Assembly (NCBI RefSeq): GCF_003286085.1
Contig: NW_020825289.1
Location: 16,492,001 to 16,556,000, forward strand
DNA from: Drosophila persimilis
Lineage: Eukaryota > Arthropoda > Insecta > Diptera > Drosophilidae
DNA length: 64,000 nucleotides
Direction of reading: 5' to 3'
Part shown: positions 20,906 through 35,600 of the stretch, in pieces
How positions within the stretch are numbered: the stretch's first letter is position 1
How the letters are laid out: every line of letters starts with the position of its first letter
Notes under the pieces: model-generated
What the model was told of the DNA's origin: nothing
The model's database searches: none
What the model saw: only the letters and a program-made list of their open reading frames with translations
Made by a program: the position numbers and the translations under genes

Positions 20906-23900
20906 CTAGTACTTGTAACCGCCGGCACCGCCGCCACCGCCACCACCCCCGCGCGCACCCGGCTGCGGTCCCTGGGGGAATGTAGCCTCCCCCTCGTAGC
21001 TGACGTCCGCATGGTAGCCGGTCTTCCAATCGGCCGTGTAGCGCACCACCTGGGTGCGTCCGTCGGGCATCTGCACGCGGTATTCGCCTGTCACCACATC
21101 CCCATCGCTGGACGCTTTGTGCGCGTAGTCATTGGCGGTCTCCGGGTCCTGAACGGCGTACTCGAATTCGTAGGGCATGCCTGGCATATGGACGTGATCC
21201 TGCAGAAGAATGGAATGATACGTCACGGAAGTGGATTATGTTGGTGTTCGTTATTCGGAGGAAAGTTACTCACATCGCCTGGCTGGCCGGGAATGTTGCG
21301 TGGTTGGCCGGGAGGTGCTGGTGGACGAGGTCCGGGCGCCGGTCTGCCAGGTGGACCAGGTTTCTGCGAAGTTTTGGGAAAATTATGGATTGCTGAAGGT
21401 AATTTAATTGTTCAAAACGACTGAAATCGTACTGGATACGTTTCGGTATAGGATCAAAAGTTGAGGATTGTTGAATCCCTTTTGGTGATGGATCTTTCAG
21501 CATTTGGTTCAACGATCAATAAAGGTTAACTGCAACTCATCGCAGGCCCTTCACCATTTGAAAATGTTGCACAGCCGACAAGTGCAACATCATTGTGGGT
21601 CGACATTCAAGATGCCCATCAAAAGGTGGATGAGGTGGCAACATTTATTGCGGCCTGATGCCGTCTCTGCTGTGCCTTTTGCAGATTGCCAACCGCAGCT
21701 GGAGTGATAAATGTGGCGACAAGCCAACAGAGAGGCCGATGGGAGTGAAAGGGCCCCCAGAATGATGGCTGCAATTAGCCTGTTGACTTGGATTCAATTT
21801 GAAGTGGTTTGCCAGACAATAGGTCTTCATTTGACATACGTATGTACATATATTTAATGTTTTACTTACAAATGGGGTCTGCGGCTCGGAGTAGTCGTAG
21901 CCATTCTTCGTGGGCGGCAGGTACGCATTCGAGCCCGGGGCGACCTGGGCGTAGACATAGGCACTGATGGCAGCGAGGGATAAACTCTGAAAGGCAAAGA
22001 AGAGGCAGAAGAGGCGGGGTGCATTTAGTGCAACATTCTTGCGGTGACGTCGACTTAAAGGTTAAATGAAGAGTAAACCACAAAAAGTGAGCGGTGGCAA
22101 ATGGAAATAGAAGCTACGATAAGATCGCGGCTGACATTCAACCGGGGCCAGAGCAGGTGCACCGCCAGCTCAATGACTGGGCTGCAATTTATTTAGAACG
22201 TGCACCAGAGGCGTCTTCTGCTCGATGCCCCCACAAAAGGGCAGCAAATGGCGGAGGTTACGCCGCAAGTGGCAGGCGGCAGTGCAGTGGCCCGTCGTTA
22301 GACACGGCTAATTGACACATGCACATGACGGCAGCAGCCCATCAACGCGTTCACATTGCAGCCATCTATCCATCTACCCATCCATCCATCCATCCATCAA
22401 CTGTAGGACAGCCACTGACCAAAAGCCACTTGGCTGTAGGCTGTTGACTGTCATCTCGTGTCTGTTGTTGGCCATTTGTTTATTATTATTTTTTTTTGTG
22501 TAGCCTCCTCGTTGCGGATTGCGGAAATATTTGCAGTCTCTTCGAGAGCACTAAATCACTCGTGGCTTGAATATATTCTATATTCTATGATGACTTATGT
22601 TTGTTGGGGGGTCATTGATTGTGGGGAACTGCTTTACATTGTTTGCTGATTAGTTGCTGTGGCAGTGGCAGTGGAAGTTGCATCGCTTAATTACACATAC
22701 GACGTGTTGGCCGATCGTGGATGCGATTGGGTCAAGGAAAGCTGGATTTTTGCCGCAGATGATACGAGGCTTTCTCAAAGTTGTTTTTTTTATGAATAGA
22801 AATTAACTTGAAATTGTTATTTATATTGAGGGAAAATGTATTCATGAAAATGTTCATAAATCGAATAGATTTTTGATCAGTTTTCACAGTCAAACTCCCA
22901 TCCATCTACATCTGATATACTCGTATATCTGGTAAATTATCTGTTAAATTGAAATTAATCAACTTCACCGAAATTTCCGCAATTACTCTGGCAGGGGGGT
23001 CCTAACCTTCAAGATCTTCAAGTACAGAGCTTGCAATGGAAAATAACGAGCAAAAGAGAGAACCAATGAGCATGTCAACGGTAATTTTCCGTGTTAAACA
23101 AATGCTGGCCGTGCAGGCCAGCGGCCTGGCAACAGCATTAGCTCCAATAAAATAACGGCCAACGATTTGCGTGTAAATTAAATTACAAATAATTTGCGGC
23201 AACTTGCCGACAGCCGAAAAGAAGAGCTGCCACAATGCAACAATGGAGCAGAGGGATACAGATACAAACACAGATAAAGATAAGAGATGGAGTTGGTGGA
23301 GCTGCAGCTCTCTGTTGGAAGATGGAGACGGAGATTGGTGCTGAGGACAGGCACAGTGGGTGAAATCCACAAGAGTGACCTGTGTTCATATAAATATTTC
23401 GTATATAATGCCAAATCTCGACTCCTTGAAATTAATTTAATCAGTCCATATTAATGGACATAAACTTAATTTATAGTTCAGCTTTTTCCATTAATTATAT
23501 ATCACAGTCAACTGCAAATCACATACGAGTGTTGTGTGTGGTTTCGGTTATGTTCTCATTGTAATTATTCTCTAGTTTGAAGGTTTTCCTTTGGTTTTGT
23601 GGTCTGTGTGGTCTCCTTTGTCATGGTCTGTGGTCACCTTCAACAGCTTCACACAGCTCGCCAGAAGTTCGGCAGACATTGATCTTGCCAACACTTTAAA
23701 CTATACAAAATAAAGCTACAAATATGTGTGTACATGTGTAATTGTTTCCACCGACACGCAGGCTGGCCTCTGGAATACTGCTGCCACCAGGGGGACATTG
23801 CATTGAAGCATCATTAATCGCGCATAATCTAATAAATTAACAATTGTTTGCTTTGTCTGGCTTATTATTGTCAGCTACTGCTGTTATGCTGCTGTCCGTC

Positions 23901-26900
23901 CGTCCGGCCGGCCGTCTGCTGGGATGTTAATTATCCGAACATCAATGAGCATTATACAAATAATTGAATTCGATTTGTTCGATTCAATCAACAAGTTTTG
24001 TTCAAGCATTTCGATACCATAATTAATCAGCAAAGAATCGCAGCTAAAGCGGAAGCCCATAAAAGCTACATAAATGAAAATGTTTCAAGTATTTGTGTGC
24101 TTCAACTAAGAAAAGACTCTATACGCCCACTTGCTACATGCCACATGCCACTCAAGTTGAAGGCTACACAAAATATAGCATAAAATACACCGCAAAAATG
24201 GTTTAATTTAATTGCAGAGTAGCCCCAAGGTGGTAACCATTTTTGATATATTTTGTAAAGCTTATTCAAAATGTAATGTTTGAGGAAAGCAGGAAATAAA
24301 GACCGTAAAGATAATTGGTCGGAAAGAATCTGTCTAAAATCAGACTGCCATGATATGGGTATACCATGATATTCGATACTGAGTACCCACATAAAGATCT
24401 CTTTGAATCAATGCCCAAAGATCACACAGCCTCGCCTCAACACACTGTAAATCACATATCTGGCTGTATCTCAGCCAAACATTTGGTACAATCGTAAAAA
24501 ATGAATATAAAAATAGGTTGTAAAAACGCTCACATTTGTCTGGTGGAGAGCCCAGTCCACTGTGCCCGGTCCCCCTCTCGCATTAGAGCACGACCCAGTT
24601 TACAAAGCGTCTGATGCCAAATTATAAAAGCGGCTTGGGGCGAGCAGAATTTATGACAATTGCATTTTGAATGCAGTCTAAATGGCAAATCCGAGTGTCT
24701 CGATCTGCCGCCTGGGAGTTGATTTATTAACGCTTAGCATTTAATATGTTCAAGCGGATCGGATCGGATTGGATCGGGCAGTCAGAGCACTTCCAAGCAC
24801 TTTATGGAGCCAATAAAAATGTTTACGCTAAAATGTCTTTATAAAGTTGTGGACGGGAAGGTGGCCGGCCGTTGCTTCTGTCGTTTCTGTCTAGCGTGTT
24901 GCATTTATTTTAATTAATTTAATTGGTTGTGCATTTGGCAAAAAGAAACTGACATCTAAGCTCGGCAAGGAATTCTGGCATTCGATGTTATTTTGCTACA
25001 TCTTCGGACCGTTTGGGCCCCGTTATTAAGCCATCAGCAGAGAAGGAGAGGCAGAGACCTGGATGTATATGAATTTTTGTTCTGTTGCATCATTTTGGAG
25101 CGGCGGCACCTTACACAAGCAACCGCCACACATTCTGCAACGCCCACAAAAAAGTTGCTGTGGCTGTTGCTGCCACTGCCACCGATGAGGCAGCTGACGA
25201 TGATGCCTAACGAGGTTCGGCCCGGGCTTCCTACTTGTGGCTGCAACGTGCTGCAGCGTCTTAATTTATGGAATTTGTATATGTACCTATTTTTTGTGGT
25301 TTTTTTATCGTACTTATTTTATTATCTGCTTTTCTGCAGCTGTTCCCAGCAATTACCAGAGCAGCATCATCTGACAAAAAAGTCCCCTACATAGATGTTA
25401 GATTAACATGCACTTGCAACACACGACACGACTCTGCCGACTCTGCGACTCGTTCGGTAGAACAACAAACATTTGGTTGACCTTTTCATCGCCAACGCCA
25501 TCTCCAGCGCTGCCCTGCTCTGCTCTGTTGCATGCTGCATGCAGTATGCAGCGCTGTGCTGTTTTTTTGTAGTTGCTCTCCCCCACTTTGGGGCATTGAA
25601 ATGCAAATTTGGCAAAATAAAAGTTAATGGGCCATGTGAATGGCAAAAGCGCGGGCTCGGAGGTGGAGGAGGAGTAGAAGAGACCCCAGCGGGGTACTGG
25701 AGGCCGCCGCAATGGGGACTGACTTTTATTGCCCCCGATCGTTGCAGTTCGTTGTTCGAATCTTTTGTTGCAACCCGCCCGATTTCAATCAGCCGAGAAG
25801 CATGTATATCTCTTGCTGCAACACAAATATTCCCAAACAGTCACGTGCCCCAGACATGGCCGGGAGGGAGTCCTCCGACAGCCAAGGACAATGCCAAAGA
25901 TCAAAGCTTGGGCAGCACGAGGGGTCGTGGGCTCTCCTTGGGGGATCTCCTTGACGATTTAATTGTAGTTCCCCCTAATTTCCCTCACTTGGCTGCAAAT
26001 GAGTGGACCCACTCGAAGCCCATAAATCACACGCCTCCTGCCTCTCGTGCACCACATTAACCCTACTTAACCCGAATTTATTGGCCCATAACCGCCGCCG
26101 GCGACCGCATGAAGATATTAACCTTTTAAATAACTACCAAATTATATGTTACGTTGCAATCTGTTGTGTTGGCGCTGCGAATATCTCAAGTAGTTGCAAA
26201 TTGTTCCACGAAAATTGCCAGAAAATGGAAATGTTAAAGGAAAACTGCACAGTGTGTGGTTTTTGTTTTCGAATTACTAAAATATACATTTTAAGCCGCA
26301 TTTAAGTGGGGATATTGTTTCCTTTTCAATTGAAAAACTAAGGGTAAAATGAGGCAAAAAATCCCAATGAACTAATTTTGCAAATTCCCAGCTGCGGTGG
26401 GGATCCGGCTCCCAAAAGACATTGGCCAAATTGTACTTGCAGCCAGAACTATGCAATTAAAAAGGCCTGGCCTGAAAGCATAGAACGAGGGGGAACGATA
26501 CGTGTGAAAGAGAGGCAGACATTGCGCATACGCCGCATTGGACGCTGGTTGGGCAATTAGTGGTGGCTGTGGGGAGAGGAAAGGCGCGGGCCCGGCGGGC
26601 GGTGGCTCTGCTTTTGTAATCGGTGGAAATTTCGATTTAATTAGATTACCACACACATACACACACACACACTATACACTCAGACCCAGATGGTTGGCTG
26701 GTTACCACCGCCACAGCCTCCACATTCCGCCCGATGCTGCCGCTGCACTTGCCGCTTGCTCAAGCGTCATTAATTTTTTGCTATTTTTTTTTTCTTTTTT
26801 GCTTTTTTTTTTTTTGCTTGTTGGGCCTCGCAAGCCATTGCCAAAGACAATAAAAACCGCACAAAGATACCACAAATATCGTAAAACCACAAAAATTGCA

Positions 26901-29204
26901 TACATCCAAGCGTATAAGCAGAATAGCTCTGAACCGACGACCCACGGCTCAATTGCCGAAGGCTTTGATCAGCTCACAGAGGCATCCGTCGGTATGAAAT
27001 CTGGCAAATCTGCCAAATTATTTCAATTAAAATTGCATTTGTAATGCAGCAGTGGAAACCAAAAGGGAAATGAACGAACTCGAAATACGCTTTCGTGTGG
27101 AGGAACCATTGCGAATCAGCTTTGGCCTAAAGAAGCACTGAAAATGGGATAGAAGTGGGTATACCCCCACATACGTCTCTATCTCTCAATTTGAAAAGCC
27201 ATATCAAACATGCTTTGGCCGCACAATTGGGCAATCATTCACACTTGAATCGTCAGCAGTCAACAGATGGATAGGGCTCTGGCCCCGGCCCGGCCTACGA
27301 TATATTGGCCATAATCAGGCGTCTCTAATCAGAGGCCAGCACAATGCAGAGTTGCGCCTCGCTGCATCCACAAATTCACAATTCGAATTGCCAAAAATTA
27401 CCACAATTCAGCATCGACAGATGGAATGCAGATGGGAAACCGAACCTAAACCCGAAACCTCTGTCTGTGCCTTCGATTCTGCCACTGGCTCGGCATTAGG
27501 TTGCATTTCAGGCTTCATCAAAGTCAAATACCAAACCGTGAATATTTTATGTTTGTCATTTGAAATTCAAAAGCGTGCCCGAACTGCAGTCATCCGTCGG
27601 GCCTCATCGCCGTCTCATTCAGTCGTTTTCCATTTTGGGTTCCTTTTTTCTTTTGCGTGCGAAAATGAGCAGCTGTGGAGCAGGGGAATTAATATGCAGG
27701 CGGAGGGTGAGGAGGACGAGTCGGTTTGACGGAGGAAAAGGCGAAAATTAACATGTAAAACATGCTCGTTCTGTTCTTCCGCTTCTGCTGGCCAGCAGCC
27801 ATTTGTCTACCGAGTGTCTGGGTCCGGCTCTGACTCTCCACCTCTCCTTTTTGCATAGGTATTGTCCCAGGGGCAACCTGCTCGTTGGACGGTGTCTAGC
27901 CAACAGAAAAACGGGCCAAAGCGGGACCAAAAAAGCAGGCATAGAGAAACGGGAATCGCTGGCGAAAAAGTCAAAAAGTTACAAGCGGCAAATTACACGC
28001 GTCTGGCTGGGAGTCCTGCCCCATCTTCACCTTGGACTGCCTCTGCCTCTGTGTCTGTGTCTGTGTCTGTAGTTATCTGCTTGGCAACACCAGACACACA
28101 AAGGCTGGGAAAGTGGAAGCCTTTCCAGACATCCAGAGTGGAGCTGTGTGTCTGCACTGCGTCCAAGTGTCGCACCAACAGTTTAACGCGCCACAGGCTG
28201 CCTCAACAGCGGCTACAACAACATCGGATCTCTGCTGGATCTCATTTTGTTGCCTGCTTTAGGGCGTTCCAGGTGGAAAGGCACCCCTCCCTGAAGGGGC
28301 GTTCCAGGCAAAAAGAAAACAAGTGAAAGTTGTAAGGCAACTGACAAAATGGCGGTTCAGTAGCATGGCTTTGGGAAAGCGGTAGGATATTATTCTATAG
28401 TCCTGTAAATGCCCTTGTAGGAAAAAATGTCTTTCGATGTACTACAAACATGTGTCCTGGAGCTGCTGTCACCCTAACTCCCCCTGCCCTCCTCCCAGAG
28501 TAATGTTTAGTTCGGGGCCACAATCAAATAATATTGCTTCTGCCCAGATTGGGGGGCATATTTTACGTGGCTCTGGCGAGGCACAGATGCTGCTTGCTGG
28601 CACTCCACACTCCAAATATTGTATTGCCAGCTGAACGGAGGGGAGAAGAGGCACTTAAGTGTCTTTGATTATTTGCAATAAGTTCGGTTTTGTGGGAGGC
28701 TGAGGCTGATCGGATGATGATGAGAGCCTCGTTGGCAGACGTGTGGCAAGTTATGTAATCGTTTTCGTTGCCATTGACGGCAAGTGTTGCCCCAAACCCA
28801 AAACCCGAACCCGAACTCGAAACGAAACAGTTTGCTGTGCCACTTGAAACCCGCCACTCGATGAAGAGCTTCCTACGGTTGCCCCACCACCAGCAAATCC
28901 CATTTAAAGTTCACCGAACATTTTGCGAAATCCGCAAAAAATAAGAAAAATGACATTGGAGGAGAGCAGAGCGTTTGACCATGATGTGTCCTTTGCCTGA
29001 CTCTCGGCCATATACAAATTTGACATATAACAAGCTTAACTTGTTGTCCTTTCCGCATTCGTGGCTCTTGTTTTAAGCTGAAGGACATCCCAGGAAGGTC
29101 TCATGTGATTTGTTTTACTGATTTATGTGGGCTTACGAGTGTATGGACATTTGATTATATTATTATGTACTTACAAGCAGCATAAACGACTTGAAGGACA
29201 TCAT
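20906..29204 (-). CDS. Cpr50Cb: Cuticular protein Cpr50Cb, RR family (4 exons, 176 aa)
   Basis: Exons on the minus strand: 29204-29175, 21986-21870, 21363-21274, 21199-20906 (stop TAG); all junctions are phase 0 with good splice sites. The product is a secreted structural protein that binds chitin in the exoskeleton. Residues 1-24 form a signal peptide (MMSFKSFMLL in exon 1, SLSLAAISAYVYAQ in exon 2). Exon 3 is a Pro/Gly-rich linker. Exon 4 carries an extended Rebers-Riddiford domain (about 88-150): YEFEY, then GDVVTGEYRVQMPDGRTQVVRYTAD and GYHADVSYEG, the RR-2-like core. A Gly-rich tail ends in GGYKY. The start was chosen because MMSFK opens a textbook signal peptide and its donor (CTT|GTAAGT) is in phase 0. 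The first intron is 7.2 kb. Assignment to Cpr50Cb rests on family, size and position beside stj. Confidence 0.88.
21987..29174 (-). other. Intron 1 of Cpr50Cb (7.2 kb), no nested gene seen
   Basis: The intron splits the signal peptide. It contains simple repeats (CCAT tetramers near 22366-22397, a CTGTGT run near 28040-28070, CA near 26650-26675) and several chance open frames, none with splice context or family similarity. Long first introns of this kind often hold stage-specific enhancers, but none can be pinpointed by eye. Confidence 0.5.
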
Positions 29205-29616
29205 ATTGACTGCAGTTTTAGTTGAGTTTCTCAGCTTCGATTGAACTTCGATTGGAATGGTTTTTGTATCCTCGAATCCGCGTGCTAAATAATTGAATTG
29301 TATAGATTAGATGTGTTGGGTTTTTGATGATTCGATTTTAGTTGAATTATTCAATTAAGCTCTTTTTTTTCGCACACAAATTTAATTTGATCGAAAGTCC
29401 TTTTGTTCACGGCTTATAGTTAGGGACTCTCACTTTCCACTGGGAGGGAGGCGTGTGTGCGTGTGGGCGGATGGGGAGTTGTTCCTCTTTTAAACTATTA
29501 TTTTGTTGGATTATTTGAGTGTTTATTATTTTCTTTATATGTTGTATGTTGTATCCAAGACAACCGCACAAAGTACACGAACGTTTTGAATTAGGTTAGA
29601 CGATGGAGATGCGCTG

Positions 29617-29626
29617 CCTTTTTATA
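29617..29626 (-). promoter_or_regulatory. TATA box of Cpr50Cb
   Basis: The minus strand reads TATAAAAAGG, about 410 nt upstream of the start codon. A start site about 30 nt downstream, near 29590-29595, would give a 390-nt 5' UTR. Cuticle genes commonly have TATA promoters. A spliced leader cannot be excluded. Confidence 0.55.
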
Positions 29627-29639
29627 ATAAACGCTCGAG

Positions 29640-32600
29640 ACGCCGGCTGAGACGCTGGCAGTGACGCCGACAGTGGCAGAGGCGCTGGCGGAGATGGTGG
29701 CAGCGTTTGCCGCGTTGCCAACTGCACCTAAAAAGTAACGAAAAAGTGGTTTGAACAATTGAGGCAGGTCTCGCCGTCTAACTTCTAGATCATCTTCCTC
29801 TCCGTCTCTCTCTCTCTGTCTCTGCAGGTCTCTCCCTCTCTGGCTGTCTCTATGGAGATAGACAGAGCTCTCTCAGAATGAGTCAACAATTGAGCGCTCA
29901 GACGACGAGAGGGAGTCTCACAGCAGCAGCAAGTTGTGGCGTCTCGGAGTGTTGAAAAAGTGAAAAATGTTGCAGATCATCAATAGCTACAACCACTCGT
30001 GCAACAGCAAACAATTGAACACGATCATGATCATGATCATTATGATGAACAAGTGAATAGATGATTCGAACGATGATCATGATGATGATGTTGGTGTATT
30101 TCAATAGAAGCGGATGTATGTATAACGAGACCAAAGCCTGCAACGCCCCAAAATGACTTCATTAAATCTTTTAGCCACAGAAAAAAGGAACGAAACCAAA
30201 ATTTGATATTTAAGTTTTTATGAGATGCCCTCGCCTGTCCCCTCGGGCTCTGCAGCTGGAATCGAGACGGCCGAAAATGTCACTGGGAATGTCAGATGAG
30301 CGTAGGGCGATGCGATGCCTATAGATACGGTCGATCCAAACTTTCGGCTGAGAGCCCTTCTATTTTATTTTATTTTTAATAGATACATGTGTTTGTATAT
30401 GTATTTGTTGTTTGTTTTGTAGAAACTCAGCAGAACGTAGCTGAAGCAGAACTTTTGTGAGAGAGGGCGAGAAAAACGTGATGCGGCTGCCAGTGAAAAT
30501 TGCACAAGCTGCAGACGTGTTCATGTGGCGTCTCCTGTTACCCTGTTTCCCATGCCCCAACCAAAATGCAATCTATGACGTGAGGCTCATGCCAAAAACC
30601 TAAAAACATAAACTTATCTATTGGCTGCTGATGTTGCCCCTCTGTGTGCCGTTGTTGCACAAGCCTGGAGACGTGTACGACGTGTGTCGAGGGCTCTGTG
30701 GGCACTGGGGGCTCCTTCCTTCCGTCAGGCATCAGAGCCCCCCCCAACCAATTAACCTTGAAAAATATGATTAAATAACAATTAAAAGCAATCTATTTTT
30801 GATGACTGATTTCAGCGAGTTTCCTCACATTTTTATCGACCACTTGTGAGGTGATGTGCTGCCGTGTCTGCGCGATCGTGGACACCCTCGTCGGACAGCC
30901 ATCAGCCAGCCAGCTCGAGTCCCCAATGGACCGCCTTCGGGGGGGCAGGGTAAGCCAAGTAATTGAACAACTTTTTGGTACTTTTAACTTTTGATTTCCG
31001 TGACACTTGAGCCGGCCACCGACCGAACATCTCCGCACGGAGGGCACCGAGGGAACCCACCTTAACCCGGCCGAAACTGTCTTAACAACATAATACTCGT
31101 TAACAATGGGGCCAACAGCATTTCGTACGCTCGCTCGACACTCCATTGAAAAGTAATCATTTCTTTGAGCGCACTCGAATGTAAGTTGAATATTTCGGCG
31201 GGGCTTCGAGTGCATTTTGTGGTAGCTGCGATTACGAAAAGATTTCAACCTAAAATGTTCATAATTAGAGCAATGTGATGGGGCGAATTTTTATATAATA
31301 CCAAGTGCAAGTAATGGCTATTTGAAGATTTTCCTTTGATCCGCTTCCAACAATAACTTGACATCAATTGGTCAACATTTGATGGCCAAACTTTTGTCAT
31401 TGCCGCTGCTGCTGTTGCCACTTGCTGCTGTTGCAGTTTCTCTCAGACTTTTAATCATTTGTCAAAAAGTCTTGAGCAATAAACTTTGGCAACATTTCCC
31501 GCTTAATTCATCAACTGGCCTGGCCACTCGAGAGAGCCTCTAGCCAAAACGGAAGCAGAACCTATTCAGAATCCATTTTTCTTGGCAGCAGCATTTTTCT
31601 TAGCTGTTGACATTTTAAAGCTGTTTCTGCTGCCGCCAATGCCGCTGCTGCTGCCGCTGCCGCAGTGCTTATTGAATTGTTGCAGCCACAAAAATCAAAG
31701 AAACAAAGATGGAAAAAAATTAACATTTAAAAGAACAGACTCAGAAGCATTTAAAATGATTTTTTTTCATCGATTTTCCTCGAATTTGTTTAGCGCATTT
31801 CGTGCAACATTTCTGGCGAATCACCTGTTGAATGTTGCCGTTGTTGCTGTTGCTGCTGTTGCTGCTGCTGTTGCTGCTGCTGCTGTAGAACCAACAAACA
31901 TTCCTCGGCGATGCGCTGCCGCACCTCTTTCCGAGCTAAAAATGAGTGAATTAGAATAGCCAACAATGTAATTGCCGCGTTTTATTGCCACCAGCAACAG
32001 TTGCCTGTGTTGCAGCCACCCTCTGTCTGCCGCTGCCTCTGAATCTGGTGGGAAGTGGTCGGCAGTGTGGCGCTGGCGTTGTCTGGACGCCAGACGCGCC
32101 GAATGATTTGCATTTTTTCGGCGAGGTGCGGAGTCTTGGCGGAGTCTTAGCATTTGCTATTTATAGACCAAATGTCTCAGACCGGACTTCTCTTCTTGGG
32201 GATCTCCGGTGAAGGGGAATCAAATGTCGTTCGATTCGCTTGGTATTTCGCATACTCGTAGATCATATCTTTCTTTCGGGGGGTTCAGGCTCCCTGGATG
32301 GAGGCTCCGTGGAAAAGTATTTGTCTCTCCGTTTGATTGCTTTCATTATCTCACTTCAGGTTTGATTTTATCTTTCTTTTATTAGTTTTTTCTTCTTTAG
32401 TTTCCTTTTGATTGCTCCCATTTTTTTTGCCGGGCGGAGCACTGATAAGTTTTTGTTTCCAGCACTGCTGCAACTAAACTTGAGCTTTCCCTGTCACTTG
32501 CCACACTTGCCACCATTTTTCTTAATGGAAATTTCCATGCGCTTGGCTTCTCTTTAGACAAATTAAGCGAATTTTTTCTCCGTTTCGCACCTTTCCAAAA

Positions 32601-35600
32601 ACTTTGCTCCTTCCCACCCATTGCCAGAGCGACTGAGCGAGCGAGCGAGCGATGATATCCTTGCCGTCTTGAGTCGCTGCACTTCCGTTCGTTGCACCCA
32701 AATTGCACAAAAAAGGACAGCAGCCAGAGGAAAGTTGTGGAAAAACTTTGCACCCAACATAAATCACATTTCAGCGCACGCCCCTCGACCCTCGACCACG
32801 CCCAGGCCCACGCCCAATGCCGAGTCGCATCAGAGTGTCGTGTGTGCGTGTGTGTGTGTGTTCCAGGGCTGCATTCACTGGATTTGCATATTCCAATTTC
32901 CCATTTAATCAATTTAGCCAGAGAGAGAGAGAGAGAGAGGTTGGGAGGTATGCATCTCCCATTGTCTGCCATCGGCTGCCTCCGCACATCATTTATCCTT
33001 GTTTTATTTAGCCGGTCCACGGCGAAATCTCAGCCAGGACCCTGAGCGATTGAGCCGTAACCGGCACCGACGTTGTTTACGTGTTTACCAGTGCACTCAG
33101 TGCCCGCTGGGGGCAACAGATGCGAGTGCGGACTCATTGTCCCAGGAACTGACAGCTCGAAGACTGCAGCAGCAGACAGGCAAACAAGTTAAGCGAGCGA
33201 ATGAGACACGACACACTGCGGAGGCGACTGCTGTGGCAGGGACCCATCCACCCATGTCCAGGAACTAATAACAAGGACCCAATTACGAGAAGGATAACCT
33301 AAAACTATAAAGTCACCCAGGGAAAAAGCATTGAAATTGATATATTTCCATTTTACAACATTTATACCAATGATTTTCTCCGAGAATGAAAATTGTACGA
33401 AGAAAATGTTTTTTATTTATGTTTTGAAATGAATATGAAAATATTAATATTTTAATATTTACATACATGTATTTCCCAATGTTTGTGGGCTTAAAAACCG
33501 AATAATTAATTAAAATACGGGTGTGTTTCGTTTGACATCATTTTTCTCTGAGTGTAGAAATGCAAATTTTGGAAAAATCAATGCATTAAAAACAAACACA
33601 TTCCTCTGCAGGCTTTCTGCTTTCGAATATGAAAGTTTTTAGTAAATGCTTTCGGAAATTCCTATCCAACGCAGAGTTTCCTTCATCTGTTTTATTCGCC
33701 ATTATCATCCACTATAATTGCCTCTGACAGAGAGACTTCGAGAGCCATTCCCTGGCACATTTATCAAAAACAGTCGGCGACAACCTTTAGCCAAGTTTTG
33801 GCAAGACATTAGCCACGCCCACGCCAACGCCCACGACCCGACCCGAGCCGACCCGACCAAAGCCTCGCTCATTGCTTATCAATTGGAATGTGGGCCCACC
33901 AAAGTTGGCTCATAACTTGCTGCTCCTTAAAAAAAAAACGAAAAAAATAGGAGGAAAATTCGAAAAAAAAATATATCTATTCCAAAAAGTAAAAAGAAAA
34001 TCCAAGGCATTTAACTCCCAGTGACAGGCCCGCTCGCTCAGAGCCCCTCTGGCAGCCGACTAATGGTCAAAACTTATCGTCAAACTTAAATGGGATTTTA
34101 TTATCGTCGCCAAAAACTTCTACTTACGCGCATTCGATGCTCCTCCCCTCCCCATCTCTGCGGGGGCTTCACATGCAGCCCCGAGAATGGGCTTGGTCTG
34201 GGAGTTTTGTGGCTTGGAATATAATTTTCATCCTATGATTATTCTTTTTCTTCTTTTTTTTTTTGCCACGACTAATGCGCTGATTTATATATAATACCAT
34301 AATTATAATGCACTTGGTTCTCATGGCCTGGCTCACAGAATTCATAGGGTTTTTGGGGCCAGGCCATCATAAATCTTGTCAAAACAGTGCATTCTTTTAC
34401 GCCGGCTTCTGTTTTTAATTAACTCAAGAATTGCTTAATTATCGGAGGGAAAAAACCGACGCCACAAGAATTGCAGAAGTGCGGCGATGTGAGCGACGTG
34501 AGCGACGTGTGCATCTCTTGGCCTGGTCGCGTTGGCAATTAATGTCAATCACGCTGAGAGAGTCGCCAAATTGGCAAGACAGGCCCGAGCCAGAGCCAGT
34601 CCCAGATCCAGTGCCACAGCCAGGCCAAAGCCAGTGCCAGAGCCTATAGAAGGAGTCTCTTACAAATCATTTTTTCCTGCCTTCTGAATGTCAAAACAAT
34701 TAAACCATCGAAAATTATAAACTAAAAAGATCATGTTCTTAATTGCTCGCCCATTTTCGGGGGGAACAGTGGGCACCAGAAGTACCTGCATACATGCCTA
34801 AGTGTTAGCACTCCCTCAAGGTATATTTTATCATAAATTCTGCAAGATTTCTATTCATAAATTATTCAATAGTTCCGCGGAATGAAGCACCAAACGCCTC
34901 GAAGATCAGCAAATAAATAACATATTTTCCATTAATAGCTCCTTTGCTTTTATGACCTATAAAATTCTTACAGCGGGCCGTAGACTTGCGCCGCTCACTG
35001 TGTTTGGCAGTAAAAATTAGTTAATGAGCTCTGCATGAGTTCGGCTCGTCGTGGAATAGCCACAAAGCCTTAAGCACCAGAAAGACCTGGTATCTGACAA
35101 ACACAAAAATGCAAAGACAATGGCTGCGCAGAGCAAATACAATGCAATAATTGTACAGAGAATAATGGCAAAAGCAAAAGTTAAGGTGCGGAGTCGGTGT
35201 CGGTGTCGGAAAGTGGCAAACAAATTGGCTTCTGCTGCTGCTGCTGCTGCTGCTACTCGTGGAAGTATCTTTGTATCTTTGCTGTTTCTACAATTGCTGG
35301 CAACATTGAACTTTAAATGGTAGCAGAGACCGAGCCAGAGTCAGAGCCAGAGCCACATGTGAGTGCGATTGCATTTCTTGCGTACAAACATATACATATC
35401 TGCGATGACATCGAACTCGTCTCGGGCCAAGTACGTCACGTTGCCCAAGCCCCATCCACTGCCACTGGCACTGCCACTGCTTCTGCCCCTGATGATAATG
35501 ACGATGATGGCGCATAAAAAAAGGAACCATTGCGATCGATTTTCCTAGCAGGCAAATTAATTAAAGTACAAGCTTTTGGAGTACAATCTACACAAAATGT

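Noticed and set aside
25746..25765. GTTCGAATC word resembling a tRNA B box
   Set aside because: No matching A box at the right distance and no cloverleaf pairing.
25473..26060. 195-codon + strand frame in Cpr50Cb intron 1
   Set aside because: No recognisable domain and mixed low-complexity sequence; long random frames are expected in 7 kb of moderately GC-rich intron.
32397..33020. 207-codon minus-strand frame in the intergenic region
   Set aside because: Low-complexity, with GA/CT and GT runs; no splice or family support.
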